Shown: one piece after another, positions 1 to 5,743 of the stretch
How positions within the stretch are numbered: position 1 is the stretch's first letter
How the letters are laid out: each line of letters opens with the position of its first letter
From: Patescibacteria group bacterium
Lineage (GTDB): Bacteria > Patescibacteriota > Minisyncoccia > Phycocordibacterales > UBA2100
NCBI GenBank assembly: GCA_024654485.1
Contig: JANLHO010000034.1
Location: 1 to 17,852 of the forward strand
DNA: 17,852 nt
Direction of reading: 5' to 3'
The notes under the pieces: generated by a model
What the model saw: the letters and a program-made list of their open reading frames with translations, nothing else
What the model was told of the DNA's origin: nothing
Database searches by the model: none
Program-made: the position numbers and the translations under genes

Positions 1-1137
1 CAGAGCATCGGCGTGGGAGTGGAGCGGAAAGAAGATGGCGATATCGTCATATCTCCGCCGGCGCGATTGGATATAGCCGGCATCAATCGCGAGGCGGCGG
101 GTAAGACCCGTTCCATCACGCTATTTGCCGCGCCTTTGGCACACATGCAGAAATCCTTTGATCTGCCGGCACCTGCCGGCTGCGACCTCGGCAAGCGCTC
201 ACTGGGCTCGCATGTGGATGCGCTTGCGAGGCTCGGCATCCGGCTTAGCGGCAGCGAAGACACACATTCATACCATGTGGAGGCGGATGGTATGCAACCG
301 GCCGACATCATAATGTATGAGGCCTCCGACACGGGCGTGGAGAATGTCCTAATGGCCGCGGCCAAAATACCCGGTATGACGACCATAAAGTTCGCAAGCG
401 CGAATTACATGGTGCAGGACCTGTGCATCTTTCTTGAGCGATGCGGCGTAAGGATAGAGGGTATCGGCACTTCCACGCTCGTGGTGCACGGCGTGGAGGA
501 TATCAATGCCGACATTGAAGGGTTCCCCAGCGAAGACCCTATAGAATCCATGTTCTTCGTTTCGCTTGCCGCGACGACAGGGTCGGAGATAACCATAACG
601 CACTGCCCGAGCGACTTCCTTGAGCTGGAGGTATTCACGCTTGGCCATATGGGGCTCAAGTATGATTGGGGCGAGCCATATGTGGCCGACAACGGCCGCA
701 CTGTCCTGCGCGACATCTATGTGCATCCATCCGAGCTCGTCGCGGCTCCCGAGAAGATAGCGCCCCGCCCGTATCCGGGAATCAACATTGATAACCTGCC
801 ATTTTTCGTCCCCGTGGCGACGCAGGCTAAGGGCAAGACACTCATCCATGATTGGGTTTACGACGGCCGCGCGCACTGGTACACGGAGATGAACAAGCTC
901 GGCGCGGACATAGAGCTTCTAGACCAGCATCGCGCGCTGGTGAAAGGGCCGACCAAGCTTCACGCGGCGGATATAAAAGCTCCGCCCGCGCTCCGCCCCG
1001 CGACACTCCTCCTCATCGGCATGCTGGCCGCCGAAGGCGAATCAACGCTAAGCGACGTATACCCCATCAACCGCGGCTATGAAAACCTCCACCAGCGCCT
1101 AAAAAAGCTCGGCGCGAGCGTTGAGGCGGTAGAATAG
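1..1137 (+). CDS. murA: UDP-N-acetylglucosamine 1-carboxyvinyltransferase (MurA), 5'-truncated by the window edge
   Basis: EPSP-synthase-fold enzyme that transfers enolpyruvate from PEP to UDP-GlcNAc, the first committed step of cytoplasmic peptidoglycan precursor synthesis. The frame is open from base 1; the GTG at 13 is internal, because the first residues align with about residue 55-60 of E. coli MurA, so roughly the first 55 residues (with the usual Lys22/Asn23) lie outside the window. The mobile-loop catalytic Cys is present in the motif AGCDLGKR (bases about 175-198), with the Arg five residues on that matches Arg120 of E. coli. The PGINIDNLPFF segment carries the conserved Asp, and the C-terminal NRGYE motif and LKKLGA helix are intact before the TAG stop. 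The protein is divergent between the motifs. It is not adjacent to the murD-I-C operon further along. Confidence 0.93.
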   Translation, partial: QSIGVGVERKEDGDIVISPPARLDIAGINREAAGKTRSITLFAAPLAHMQKSFDLPAPAGCDLGKRSLGSHVDALARLGIRLSGSEDTHSYHVEADGMQPADIIMYEASDTGVENVLMAAAKIPGMTTIKFASANYMVQDLCIFLERCGVRIEGIGTSTLVVHGVEDINADIEGFPSEDPIESMFFVSLAATTGSEITITHCPSDFLELEVFTLGHMGLKYDWGEPYVADNGRTVLRDIYVHPSELVAAPEKIAPRPYPGINIDNLPFFVPVATQAKGKTLIHDWVYDGRAHWYTEMNKLGADIELLDQHRALVKGPTKLHAADIKAPPALRPATLLLIGMLAAEGESTLSDVYPINRGYENLHQRLKKLGASVEAVE

Positions 1138-1192
1138 CTAAGATGTGCATAACTCGCATAAGCCTGGTCTTTCGTTGTGTTACAATCCTGGA

Positions 1193-1778
1193 AACGGAGT
1201 GTAATGCGCATGGCCGTTGAGGTTCGTTGAAAACCAAATATGGAAATTTATAGCCCGTTCGGCTGGTCACCGAACAATAGCAGGGCGGCCGGGACACGAG
1301 TACACCAAAAGAAAACCATCTTTTAGGCGGGTACTCCAGCAGAGGTGCGAAAGCGCTTCGGGCTGGTAGACCAACTAGTCATGGAGGCTGAATAAAATCC
1401 GCCTTTGTGAGGAGTCCCGGCCTGAAACGATGGTTTTTTGTTTACCGAACTTTCTGGAAAAGCGCAGGCAGCGTAGTCCCGGGTTGCCTGGGCGGTTTTA
1501 GCAAGTGAGGTCGACACGAACGCCCCGCACCCCTCGCTGTAATGGGGAACGCGTAAACGCCGAATTGGCTTATAGGCCAACTCACAAACTGTTTCCCTGG
1601 CGACAACGGTCTAGTTTGTTGCCAGCACCCTAACGGGAAATGGATTTGCTTTCCTGGAAGCAAGAGCAACGAAAAATCCCCGCCCGAAGACGAGGATGAT
1701 TCGGAAACGCCGTAGTTTCTTCGACACATCGCGCCCCGAAAGGGGCGTTATGTGTTCATCATCATTATGCATGATGAA
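1193..1778 (+). ncRNA. candidate large structured RNA of unknown family in a 697-bp gene-free stretch
   Basis: There is no convincing gene between murA and purT. A TACAAT box at 1181-1186 could start a transcript near 1193. Helices visible by eye: GTTCGG 1257-1262 with CCGAAC 1270-1275; GGCCGGGAC 1287-1295 with GTCCCGGCC 1414-1422; AGGCGG 1325-1330 with CCGCCT 1399-1404; a GAAA-capped hairpin 1336-1366 (CCAGC/GCTGG outside GAGGTGC/GCGCTTC); CTGGCGACAA 1597-1606 with TTGTTGCCAG 1616-1625. AAAACCATC 1312-1320 pairs with GATGGTTTT 1429-1437 across the 1287/1422 helix, which makes a pseudoknot. A strong GAAA-capped hairpin at 1724-1755 (ACACAT, CGCCCC / GGGGCG, ATGTGT) and a second one at 1755-1778 could end it. 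The GGCTTATAGGCC segment near 1567 faintly recalls the 3' end of RNase P RNA, but the other conserved regions are missing. Strand and ends are inferred. Confidence 0.5.
1724..1778 (+). terminator. tandem hairpins, possible terminator
   Basis: Hairpin one: ACACAT-CG-CGCCCC, GAAA loop, GGGGCG-TT-ATGTGT (1724-1755). Hairpin two: TTCATCAT 1755-1762 with ATGATGAA 1771-1778. Neither has a strong U-tract, so intrinsic termination is uncertain. The position between the plus-strand candidate RNA and the 3' end of minus-strand purT would suit a bidirectional transcript end. Confidence 0.35.
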
Positions 1779-1834
1779 TGGAGCATGATAGCGGCAGCGG
1801 TGGATAACGGCAAGTCGCAATTTGTTGCGTAGTA

Positions 1835-3022
1835 TTACGCGTCTACGACCCTCACTTTTTTGGCCGCATCTTTGGCTTTTTTGCGGGCCTCTTTGATGTC
1901 TTTGCCTATGGCGAGTGCCACGGCCATGCGGCGGTGGCCGGGTGAGAAGGGCTTGCCGAAGATGCGCACCCACGTGCCGGACTTTTGCAGGGCCTTGTCC
2001 ACACCGGTGTAAGCGGGCTTCTTAGTCTTGATATTCGCGAGGATGGCGGCGGAGGCGCCGGGGCGGCACGGAATTTCCGGTATGGGGAGATTGAGAATTG
2101 CGCGCACATGCAGCTCCATTTCGCTCATCGTCTGCGAGACCATCGTTACCATGCCGGTGTCGTGCGGGCGCGGGGAGAGCTCCGAGAACCAGACCTTGTC
2201 GCCCTTTACGAAAAGCTCTACGCCGAATATTCCGCGACCCTTGGCACCGCATAGGTTGCCGACTATTTTCTTGGCGATGTTTTGTGATTGCCTTAGCGCC
2301 TTTTTCGTCATCGGCTGCGGCTGCCAGCTCTCCACATAGTCGCCGTCCACCTGCCGATGCCCGACAGGCGCGCAGAATGATATGCCGGCCGCATGCCGTA
2401 CGGTCAGAAGCGTAATCTCATAATCAAAATTTATTTTACCTTCTACGATGACTTTGCCTGTCTTGCCGCGGCCGGCTTCCATGGCGAATTTCCAGGCCTT
2501 CGCCAAATCTTGCGGTTTTTTAGCCATGGATTGACCATGTCCGCTTGAAGACATCGTCGGTTTGATGAAACAGGGGAATCCTACGGCCGCCGCTCCCGCT
2601 TTGAGCTCTTCAAGGCTTCCGGCAAAACGATACGGAGAAGTCGGCAATTTTAGTTTCTCCGCGGCGAGCTGTCGGATGCCCTGCCTGTCCATTGTGAGGC
2701 GAGTCGCGCGTGCCGTGGGTATCACGCGCCAGCCTTCCTTCTCAAGCTCCACCAGCTCGTCTGTCGCGATGGCCTCTATCTCGGGGACAATGAAATCCGG
2801 CTTTTCTTTCTCCACGACCTTACGGATATTCTTCCCCTCGCGCATATTAAACGTGTAGCTGCGGTGGGCTACTTGCATGGCAGGCGCGTTCTCGTATCGG
2901 TCGCAGGCTATCACCTCGCATCCGAGCCGCTGCGCCTCTATGGCCACCTCCTTACCGAGCTCGCCGGAGCCGAGGAGCAGTATCCTGACGGCATTGGGCT
3001 TCAGGGGCGTTCCGAATTTCAT
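1835..3022 (-). CDS. purT: formate-dependent phosphoribosylglycinamide formyltransferase (PurT)
   Basis: ATP-grasp ligase that makes formyl-GAR from GAR, formate and ATP in de novo purine synthesis; cytoplasmic. The chosen ATG at 3022 gives 395 residues, the normal family length (about 392), and begins MKFGTPLKPNAVRILLLGSGELGKE, the characteristic PurT N-terminus with its glycine-rich pre-ATP-grasp loop. The frame stays open upstream to 3124, but that extension has no family match. Later landmarks are the ATP-grasp segment FIKPTMSSSGHGQS (about residues 152-165), IVEGKINFDYEITLLTVR, FGVELFV, the metal-binding ELSPRPHDTGMVT (281-293), and the C-terminal MAVALAIG. A promoter (TTGCTC, 17 bp, TATGAT) places transcription start at the ATG itself, so the mRNA is probably leaderless. 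purN starts divergently 128 bp away and encodes the folate-dependent enzyme for the same step. Confidence 0.96.
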   Translation of the reverse strand: MKFGTPLKPNAVRILLLGSGELGKEVAIEAQRLGCEVIACDRYENAPAMQVAHRSYTFNMREGKNIRKVVEKEKPDFIVPEIEAIATDELVELEKEGWRVIPTARATRLTMDRQGIRQLAAEKLKLPTSPYRFAGSLEELKAGAAAVGFPCFIKPTMSSSGHGQSMAKKPQDLAKAWKFAMEAGRGKTGKVIVEGKINFDYEITLLTVRHAAGISFCAPVGHRQVDGDYVESWQPQPMTKKALRQSQNIAKKIVGNLCGAKGRGIFGVELFVKGDKVWFSELSPRPHDTGMVTMVSQTMSEMELHVRAILNLPIPEIPCRPGASAAILANIKTKKPAYTGVDKALQKSGTWVRIFGKPFSPGHRRMAVALAIGKDIKEARKKAKDAAKKVRVVDA

Positions 3023-3057
3023 GGCGTCATCATATATACTGAAGCGGCTATGAGCAA
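3023..3057 (-). promoter_or_regulatory. purT promoter (leaderless start predicted)
   Basis: Read on the minus strand: -35 TTGCTC (3057-3052), 17-bp spacer, -10 TATGAT (3034-3029), six bases, then the ATG at 3022. The expected +1 falls on the A of the ATG, so there is no room for a Shine-Dalgarno sequence. Confidence 0.65.
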
Positions 3058-3068
3058 ACCCTGCACCA

Positions 3069-3145
3069 AACTTTGGCATTGTTTTGCGAGGTCGGGCAAA
3101 GTGAGAAGGGGGGTGTTGCGGCAAAACGCATAGGATGCCAAAGTT
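3069..3145. repeat. 11-bp inverted repeat in the purT-purN divergent region
   Basis: AACTTTGGCAT (3069-3079) and ATGCCAAAGTT (3135-3145) are exact inverted copies 55 bp apart, ending just before the purN start codon at 3151. They could be paired operator half-sites or the base of a long hairpin. I do not recognise them as a known PurR box. Confidence 0.5.
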
Positions 3146-3150
3146 GATTC

Positions 3151-3861
3151 ATGGGTAGGCCGCGCATAATCGTCTTCGCCTCGGGCACCGCGGCTGGCGG
3201 CGGTTCGGGCTTTGAGAATCTGGTGCAAGCGACGAAAACAGGCGTACTAGATGCCGATATCGTCGCAGTAGTTTCCAATCACGAGCACGGCGGCGTGCAA
3301 GCCCGCGCCGAGCGCCCCGGCATCTCATTCATCTACTTTCCCGGCCCATACGACGCCGAGCACTATTCCAATATTCTGCAGAATATTGGAATAAGGAGTA
3401 AAGAGTTTTGGATCGCGTTGTCGGGGTGGCTAAAGAAAGTGGAAGGCCTGGACCCGCGCAAGGCATTCAACGTTCACCCCGCGCTTCTCTCGCAGCTCGG
3501 AGGTCGTTTCGGAGGCAAGGGCATGTACGGAATGCACGTTCACGAAGCCGTGAAAGCCGCGCTGGATGCGGGGGAGATAAAGGAATCGGGCTTCACCATG
3601 CACTTCATTACGGGCGAGATGGACGGCGGTCCGGCATTTTTTGAGCACCGCGTGCCCCTGCATCAAGGCATGAGCGCGGAAGACATCGCCAAGGCTGTCA
3701 ACGCCGCCGAGCACGAGTGGCAACCCAAAATAACCAACATGGTCGTACACGGACAAATCCACTGGGACGGCAAAGACCCAAAGTCGCTTGTCGTACCGAA
3801 AGACTACGAGTTTCTTCCGCCGCTAGCGGCGGAAGTATACGATGAGCACGATTCCGGTTAG
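3151..3861 (+). CDS. purN: phosphoribosylglycinamide formyltransferase, folate-dependent (PurN)
   Basis: Transfers a formyl group from 10-formyl-tetrahydrofolate to GAR; cytoplasmic purine synthesis. The 236-residue product is slightly longer than E. coli PurN (212). The N-terminal phosphate-binding loop reads SGTAAGGGSGFENL (residues 11-24), a variant of the usual SGxGSN. The catalytic triad is visible as Asn107 and His109 in FNVHPALL and Asp158 in GEMDGGPAFFEH, so it should be active. The ATG at 3151 follows a possible TAGGAT box at 3131-3136. A perfect 30-bp palindrome lies inside the reading frame (3364-3393) in a segment that still aligns without length change to other PurN. The last 39 bp overlap the convergent EamA gene. 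Confidence 0.95.
   Translation: MGRPRIIVFASGTAAGGGSGFENLVQATKTGVLDADIVAVVSNHEHGGVQARAERPGISFIYFPGPYDAEHYSNILQNIGIRSKEFWIALSGWLKKVEGLDPRKAFNVHPALLSQLGGRFGGKGMYGMHVHEAVKAALDAGEIKESGFTMHFITGEMDGGPAFFEHRVPLHQGMSAEDIAKAVNAAEHEWQPKITNMVVHGQIHWDGKDPKSLVVPKDYEFLPPLAAEVYDEHDSG
3364..3393. repeat. perfect 30-bp AT-rich palindrome inside purN
   Basis: Each arm is 15 bp: TATTCCAATATTCTG followed at once by its exact reverse complement. It encodes the YSNILQNIGI segment of PurN. It is clearly more AT-rich than the surrounding coding sequence. Confidence 0.9.
3814..3835. repeat. 22-bp perfect palindrome at the convergent purN/EamA ends
   Basis: CTTCCGCCGCT followed by its exact reverse complement. The central CTAG contains the TAG stop of the minus-strand EamA gene (3825-3823), while the same bases code for LPPLAAE near the end of PurN. 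It could act as a bidirectional terminator hairpin, although neither side has a clear U-tract. Confidence 0.8.
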
Positions 3862-4251
3862 CGCGAGCAAGATACCGGCTATCTGATACCAGTTGAGCTT
3901 TTCATGCCAGATGATTATGCTCACGACAAGCGCGTAGATGACCAGGAGAGGGTAGTAGATGGCAGTAAACGACGACTGCGGGGCACCCCACAGGTACGCT
4001 TGTATTATGCCCGCATTGCCGATGCTTATAAGTGCGCCGATGCCGAGTGCGATAGCGAGCGTGCGCCCGTCAAGCGTGAATGTCTTTTGTGCGGAGGTTA
4101 GGAAATAGAGCGCGAGCATGATGACAGCGCCAAGAGCAGAAGCATATGCGTTGACGAGGAAAGCCGATGTGCCGCTCGGCAGGAGCTTTGACAGCGCTTG
4201 ATACGCCACGAATAGGAGGGGGATGCTGACGGCAAGCACCTGCCAAGGCAT
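3823..4251 (-). CDS. half-size EamA/DMT-family transporter
   Basis: A 142-residue, very hydrophobic protein with about five transmembrane helices (roughly residues 4-20, 31-52, 65-85, 90-111 and 119-140), corresponding to one EamA domain instead of the usual tandem pair. Single-domain members of the drug/metabolite transporter superfamily are thought to work as dimers. The C-terminal helix motif WHEKLNWYQIAGILLALTGI is typical of the family. The substrate cannot be told from sequence. The ATG at 4251 is preceded by TACGAT and six bases, which suggests a leaderless mRNA. Its 3' end overlaps purN by 39 bp in convergent orientation and its stop lies in the centre of a palindrome. Confidence 0.88.
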   Translation of the reverse strand: MPWQVLAVSIPLLFVAYQALSKLLPSGTSAFLVNAYASALGAVIMLALYFLTSAQKTFTLDGRTLAIALGIGALISIGNAGIIQAYLWGAPQSSFTAIYYPLLVIYALVVSIIIWHEKLNWYQIAGILLALTGIVLIVYFRR

Positions 4252-4263
4252 GCACCAATCGTA
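4252..4263 (-). promoter_or_regulatory. EamA -10 box, leaderless type
   Basis: Minus strand TACGAT (4263-4258), six bases, then the ATG at 4251. No convincing -35 hexamer is seen. Confidence 0.45.
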
Positions 4264-4314
4264 CCATGGGATTTTCTGGCGTTTATGGCGCTAGGGTAAT
4301 AGAATGCATGCTTT

Positions 4315-4398
4315 GGGCACGTGGCGGAATTGGTAGACGCGCTAGCTTCAGGAGCTAGTCTTCGCAAGGAGGTGGGAGTTCGAGTCTCCCCGTGCCCA
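4315..4398 (+). tRNA. tRNA-Leu (anticodon CAG)
   Basis: Class II tRNA of 84 nt. Acceptor stem GGGCACG (4315-4321) pairs with CGTGCCC (4391-4397), followed by discriminator A at 4398. The anticodon arm is CTAGC-TTCAGGA-GCTAG, giving anticodon CAG for CUG codons. A long variable arm (CTTC/GGAG around GCAA) and the T arm GGGAG-TTCGAGT-CTCCC follow. The 3' CCA is not encoded (the next bases are CCG). TAGAAT at 4300-4305 is a likely -10 box. The gene ends only 4 bp before the convergent DHFR-like gene. Confidence 0.96.
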
Positions 4399-4402
4399 CC
4401 GC

Positions 4403-4942
4403 TTATCGGACTACTTTATAGTGCAAAAGCATCGTACCTTTCTCGTTGAGCTGCTTTGACGAGAGTAGGCGGAAATGCGCCGAATCTTCGCCGACATCGG
4501 CGAAGAGAGGGATTCCGCGTCCGAAGACCAGCGGCTCTATCGTGAGATAGAGCTCGTCCAGCAGCCCCTCTTTCAGAAAGTATGAATATGTCTGCGCACC
4601 ACCGAGCACTGCCATCATTCCAGTCTTTTGCCTGTCCTTAGAAGCCTCGGCGAAGGAGGACAAAATACTAGAATGAGACTCGCCTTCGGGATTCCAGAGT
4701 AGTAGCTTGTCGTTCACTCGCTCCGTCGCTTTTACCGAATGCGTGAGAACGATGCAGTTGCGCTTTGAGAGCGGCTCTTTGGCCGCTTTATAGGTATTGT
4801 TGCCGACCACGACCACGTCAGACTTGTCCAGCATCTCGTGGAGGAAATCCTTGTCTTCCGGTGAGGTCCAAGAGCTGCCACTCGCCTCGTCCAGTGCGAT
4901 TTTCCCGTCCAGCGTCGTTGCGGCTATGGCTATACACCTCAT
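4403..4942 (-). CDS. dihydrofolate reductase / RibD C-terminal-like reductase
   Basis: A 179-residue DHFR-fold NADPH reductase related to the RibD C-terminal domain; in reduced genomes such proteins commonly serve as dihydrofolate reductase. Landmarks are the N-terminal strand CIAIAATTLDGKIA, the cofactor-region VVVVGNNTYKAA and NCIVLTHS, the glycine-rich VLGGAQTYSYFL and the C-terminal LYLTIEPLVFGRGIPLF. The ATG at 4942 is preferred over the in-frame ATG at 4975 because it starts exactly at the first beta strand and follows TACAAT plus six bases. Residues about 93-107 (SSFAEASKDRQKTG) coincide with an imperfect DNA hairpin at 4626-4665 and look like a repeat-derived surface loop. A pteridine or pyrimidine reductase (riboflavin-type) activity is the main alternative. 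Confidence 0.87.
   Translation of the reverse strand: MRCIAIAATTLDGKIALDEASGSSWTSPEDKDFLHEMLDKSDVVVVGNNTYKAAKEPLSKRNCIVLTHSVKATERVNDKLLLWNPEGESHSSILSSFAEASKDRQKTGMMAVLGGAQTYSYFLKEGLLDELYLTIEPLVFGRGIPLFADVGEDSAHFRLLSSKQLNEKGTMLLHYKVVR
4626..4665. repeat. imperfect hairpin repeat inside the DHFR-like gene
   Basis: The arms TTTTGCCTGTCCTT and AAGGAGGACAAAA pair imperfectly around a short GC-rich loop. The encoded loop sequence FAEASKDRQ is low in family conservation. From memory, similar strings recur in other CPR proteins, which would need a search. Confidence 0.5.
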
Positions 4943-4954
4943 CGGAGCATTGTA
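4943..4954 (-). promoter_or_regulatory. DHFR-like gene -10 box, leaderless type
   Basis: Minus strand TACAAT (4954-4949), six bases, then the ATG at 4942. Confidence 0.5.
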
Positions 4955-4990
4955 TATCGTGTCCGCATAGTCCACGAATAGCCAACCTAG

Positions 4991-5032
4991 CCAAATACTA
5001 CGATGTACCTATAGGTACATCGTAGTATTTGG
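4991..5032. repeat. 42-bp perfect palindrome, copy 1 of a repeated element
   Basis: The arm CCAAATACTACGATGTACCTA is followed directly by its reverse complement, centred between 5011 and 5012. It lies between the divergent DHFR-like and yhhQ-like genes. A second copy is at 15368-15395. The two differ at one arm position (C to T) with the matching G to A change in the other arm. Confidence 0.92.
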
Positions 5033-5060
5033 GTATGCGCAATATGAAGTTGCGGCAGAG

Positions 5061-5089
5061 TTGCGCGTATCATAGTTGGCGGCTAGAAT
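5061..5089 (+). promoter_or_regulatory. promoter of the yhhQ-cofE operon
   Basis: TTGCGC (5061-5066), exactly 17 bp, then TAGAAT (5084-5089). Start of transcription is expected near 5096-5100, right at the chosen ATG at 5100. The same hexamer pair, with a 16-bp spacer, precedes the riboswitch operon on the other strand. Confidence 0.6.
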
Positions 5090-5099
5090 GCTGCTTTCT

Positions 5100-5738
5100 A
5101 TGCCTATAGCACTGGACGAGCGCAATACCAAGAAGATACTCATAGCGCTCGCTATCTACCTAGCGTCTCTCTTCGCCGCCAATACGCTGGGCCTCAAGAT
5201 AATGCCCTTCATCTTGGGCCTGCATGTATCGGTAGCGGTCTTTTCATTTCCCTTCGTATTTCTTACTACGGATGTGATCGGGGAGATATACGGCAAGCGC
5301 ATGGCGAAGCTTTTCGTGCTCGCCGGGGTAATTGCGACCGCGCTTTTTATCACGTATTCATTCATATCCCTCTCAATGCCATGGGATCCGGCGGCCGAGT
5401 GGGTGCATGAGAGCTACAACACGGTTTTCGGAATTTCTGTACGTATCGCCATCGCATCTCTGGTCGCCTTCGCGATAGCCGAATACCAAGACGTGCTCTC
5501 GTTCTTCTTTTTTAAGGCGACCATCGGCTCAAAATACTTTTGGCTCCGCTCCAATCTCTCAAACCTCTGGTCGCAATTTCTTGATACGGTACTTTTCATG
5601 ACGATAGCCTTCGCGGGAGTGTATCCGACTCCGGTCCTAATACGCATCATAATCACATGGTGGCTATTCAAGGTAGCCATGGGCTTCCTTTACACGCCGC
5701 TATCATATATCGGCCTACGTCTTTTGAGAGATAAGTAA
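5100..5738 (+). CDS. yhhQ: queuosine precursor transporter (YhhQ / DUF165 family)
   Basis: A 212-residue inner-membrane protein with about six transmembrane helices, of the VUT/YhhQ family that imports queuosine precursors (preQ0/preQ1 in characterised members). The diagnostic segments are FPFVFLTTDVIGEIYGKRMAK (about residues 48-68) and RSNLSNLWSQFLDTVLF in the second half, containing the conserved Asp, Glu, Arg, Gln and Asp typical of the family. The ATG at 5100 is chosen because the promoter would start the mRNA at or just before it; ATG 5088 and TTG 5076 are in-frame alternatives. It is followed after 5 bp by the CofE-like gene, so the two are probably cotranscribed. Confidence 0.9.
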   Translation: MPIALDERNTKKILIALAIYLASLFAANTLGLKIMPFILGLHVSVAVFSFPFVFLTTDVIGEIYGKRMAKLFVLAGVIATALFITYSFISLSMPWDPAAEWVHESYNTVFGISVRIAIASLVAFAIAEYQDVLSFFFFKATIGSKYFWLRSNLSNLWSQFLDTVLFMTIAFAGVYPTPVLIRIIITWWLFKVAMGFLYTPLSYIGLRLLRDK

Positions 5739-5743
5739 TCCGC

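Noticed and set aside
349..876. long minus-strand frame within murA, and similar frames antisense to murD, murC, cofE and the TraG-like gene
   Set aside because: They mirror GC-rich coding sequence, lack family matches, and overlap well-supported genes completely.
13..1137. GTG at 13 as the real murA start
   Set aside because: The frame is open to base 1 and the first residues match the interior of MurA; the conserved N-terminal Lys-Asn is missing, so the gene is cut by the window edge.
1138..1834. tmRNA or RNase P RNA
   Set aside because: No TTCGANTC T-arm, acceptor pair or tag frame for tmRNA. For RNase P only the GGCTTATAGGCC-like segment is suggestive; the GAGGAAAGTCC and AGANNNATGA regions are not found at workable spacing on either strand.
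1138..1834. group I or group II intron
   Set aside because: No P7-type or domain V sequence was found, no interrupted gene flanks it, and no intron protein is encoded.
3023..3124. longer PurT N-terminus
   Set aside because: The extra residues do not resemble PurT and would overlap the well-formed promoter that points to the ATG at 3022.
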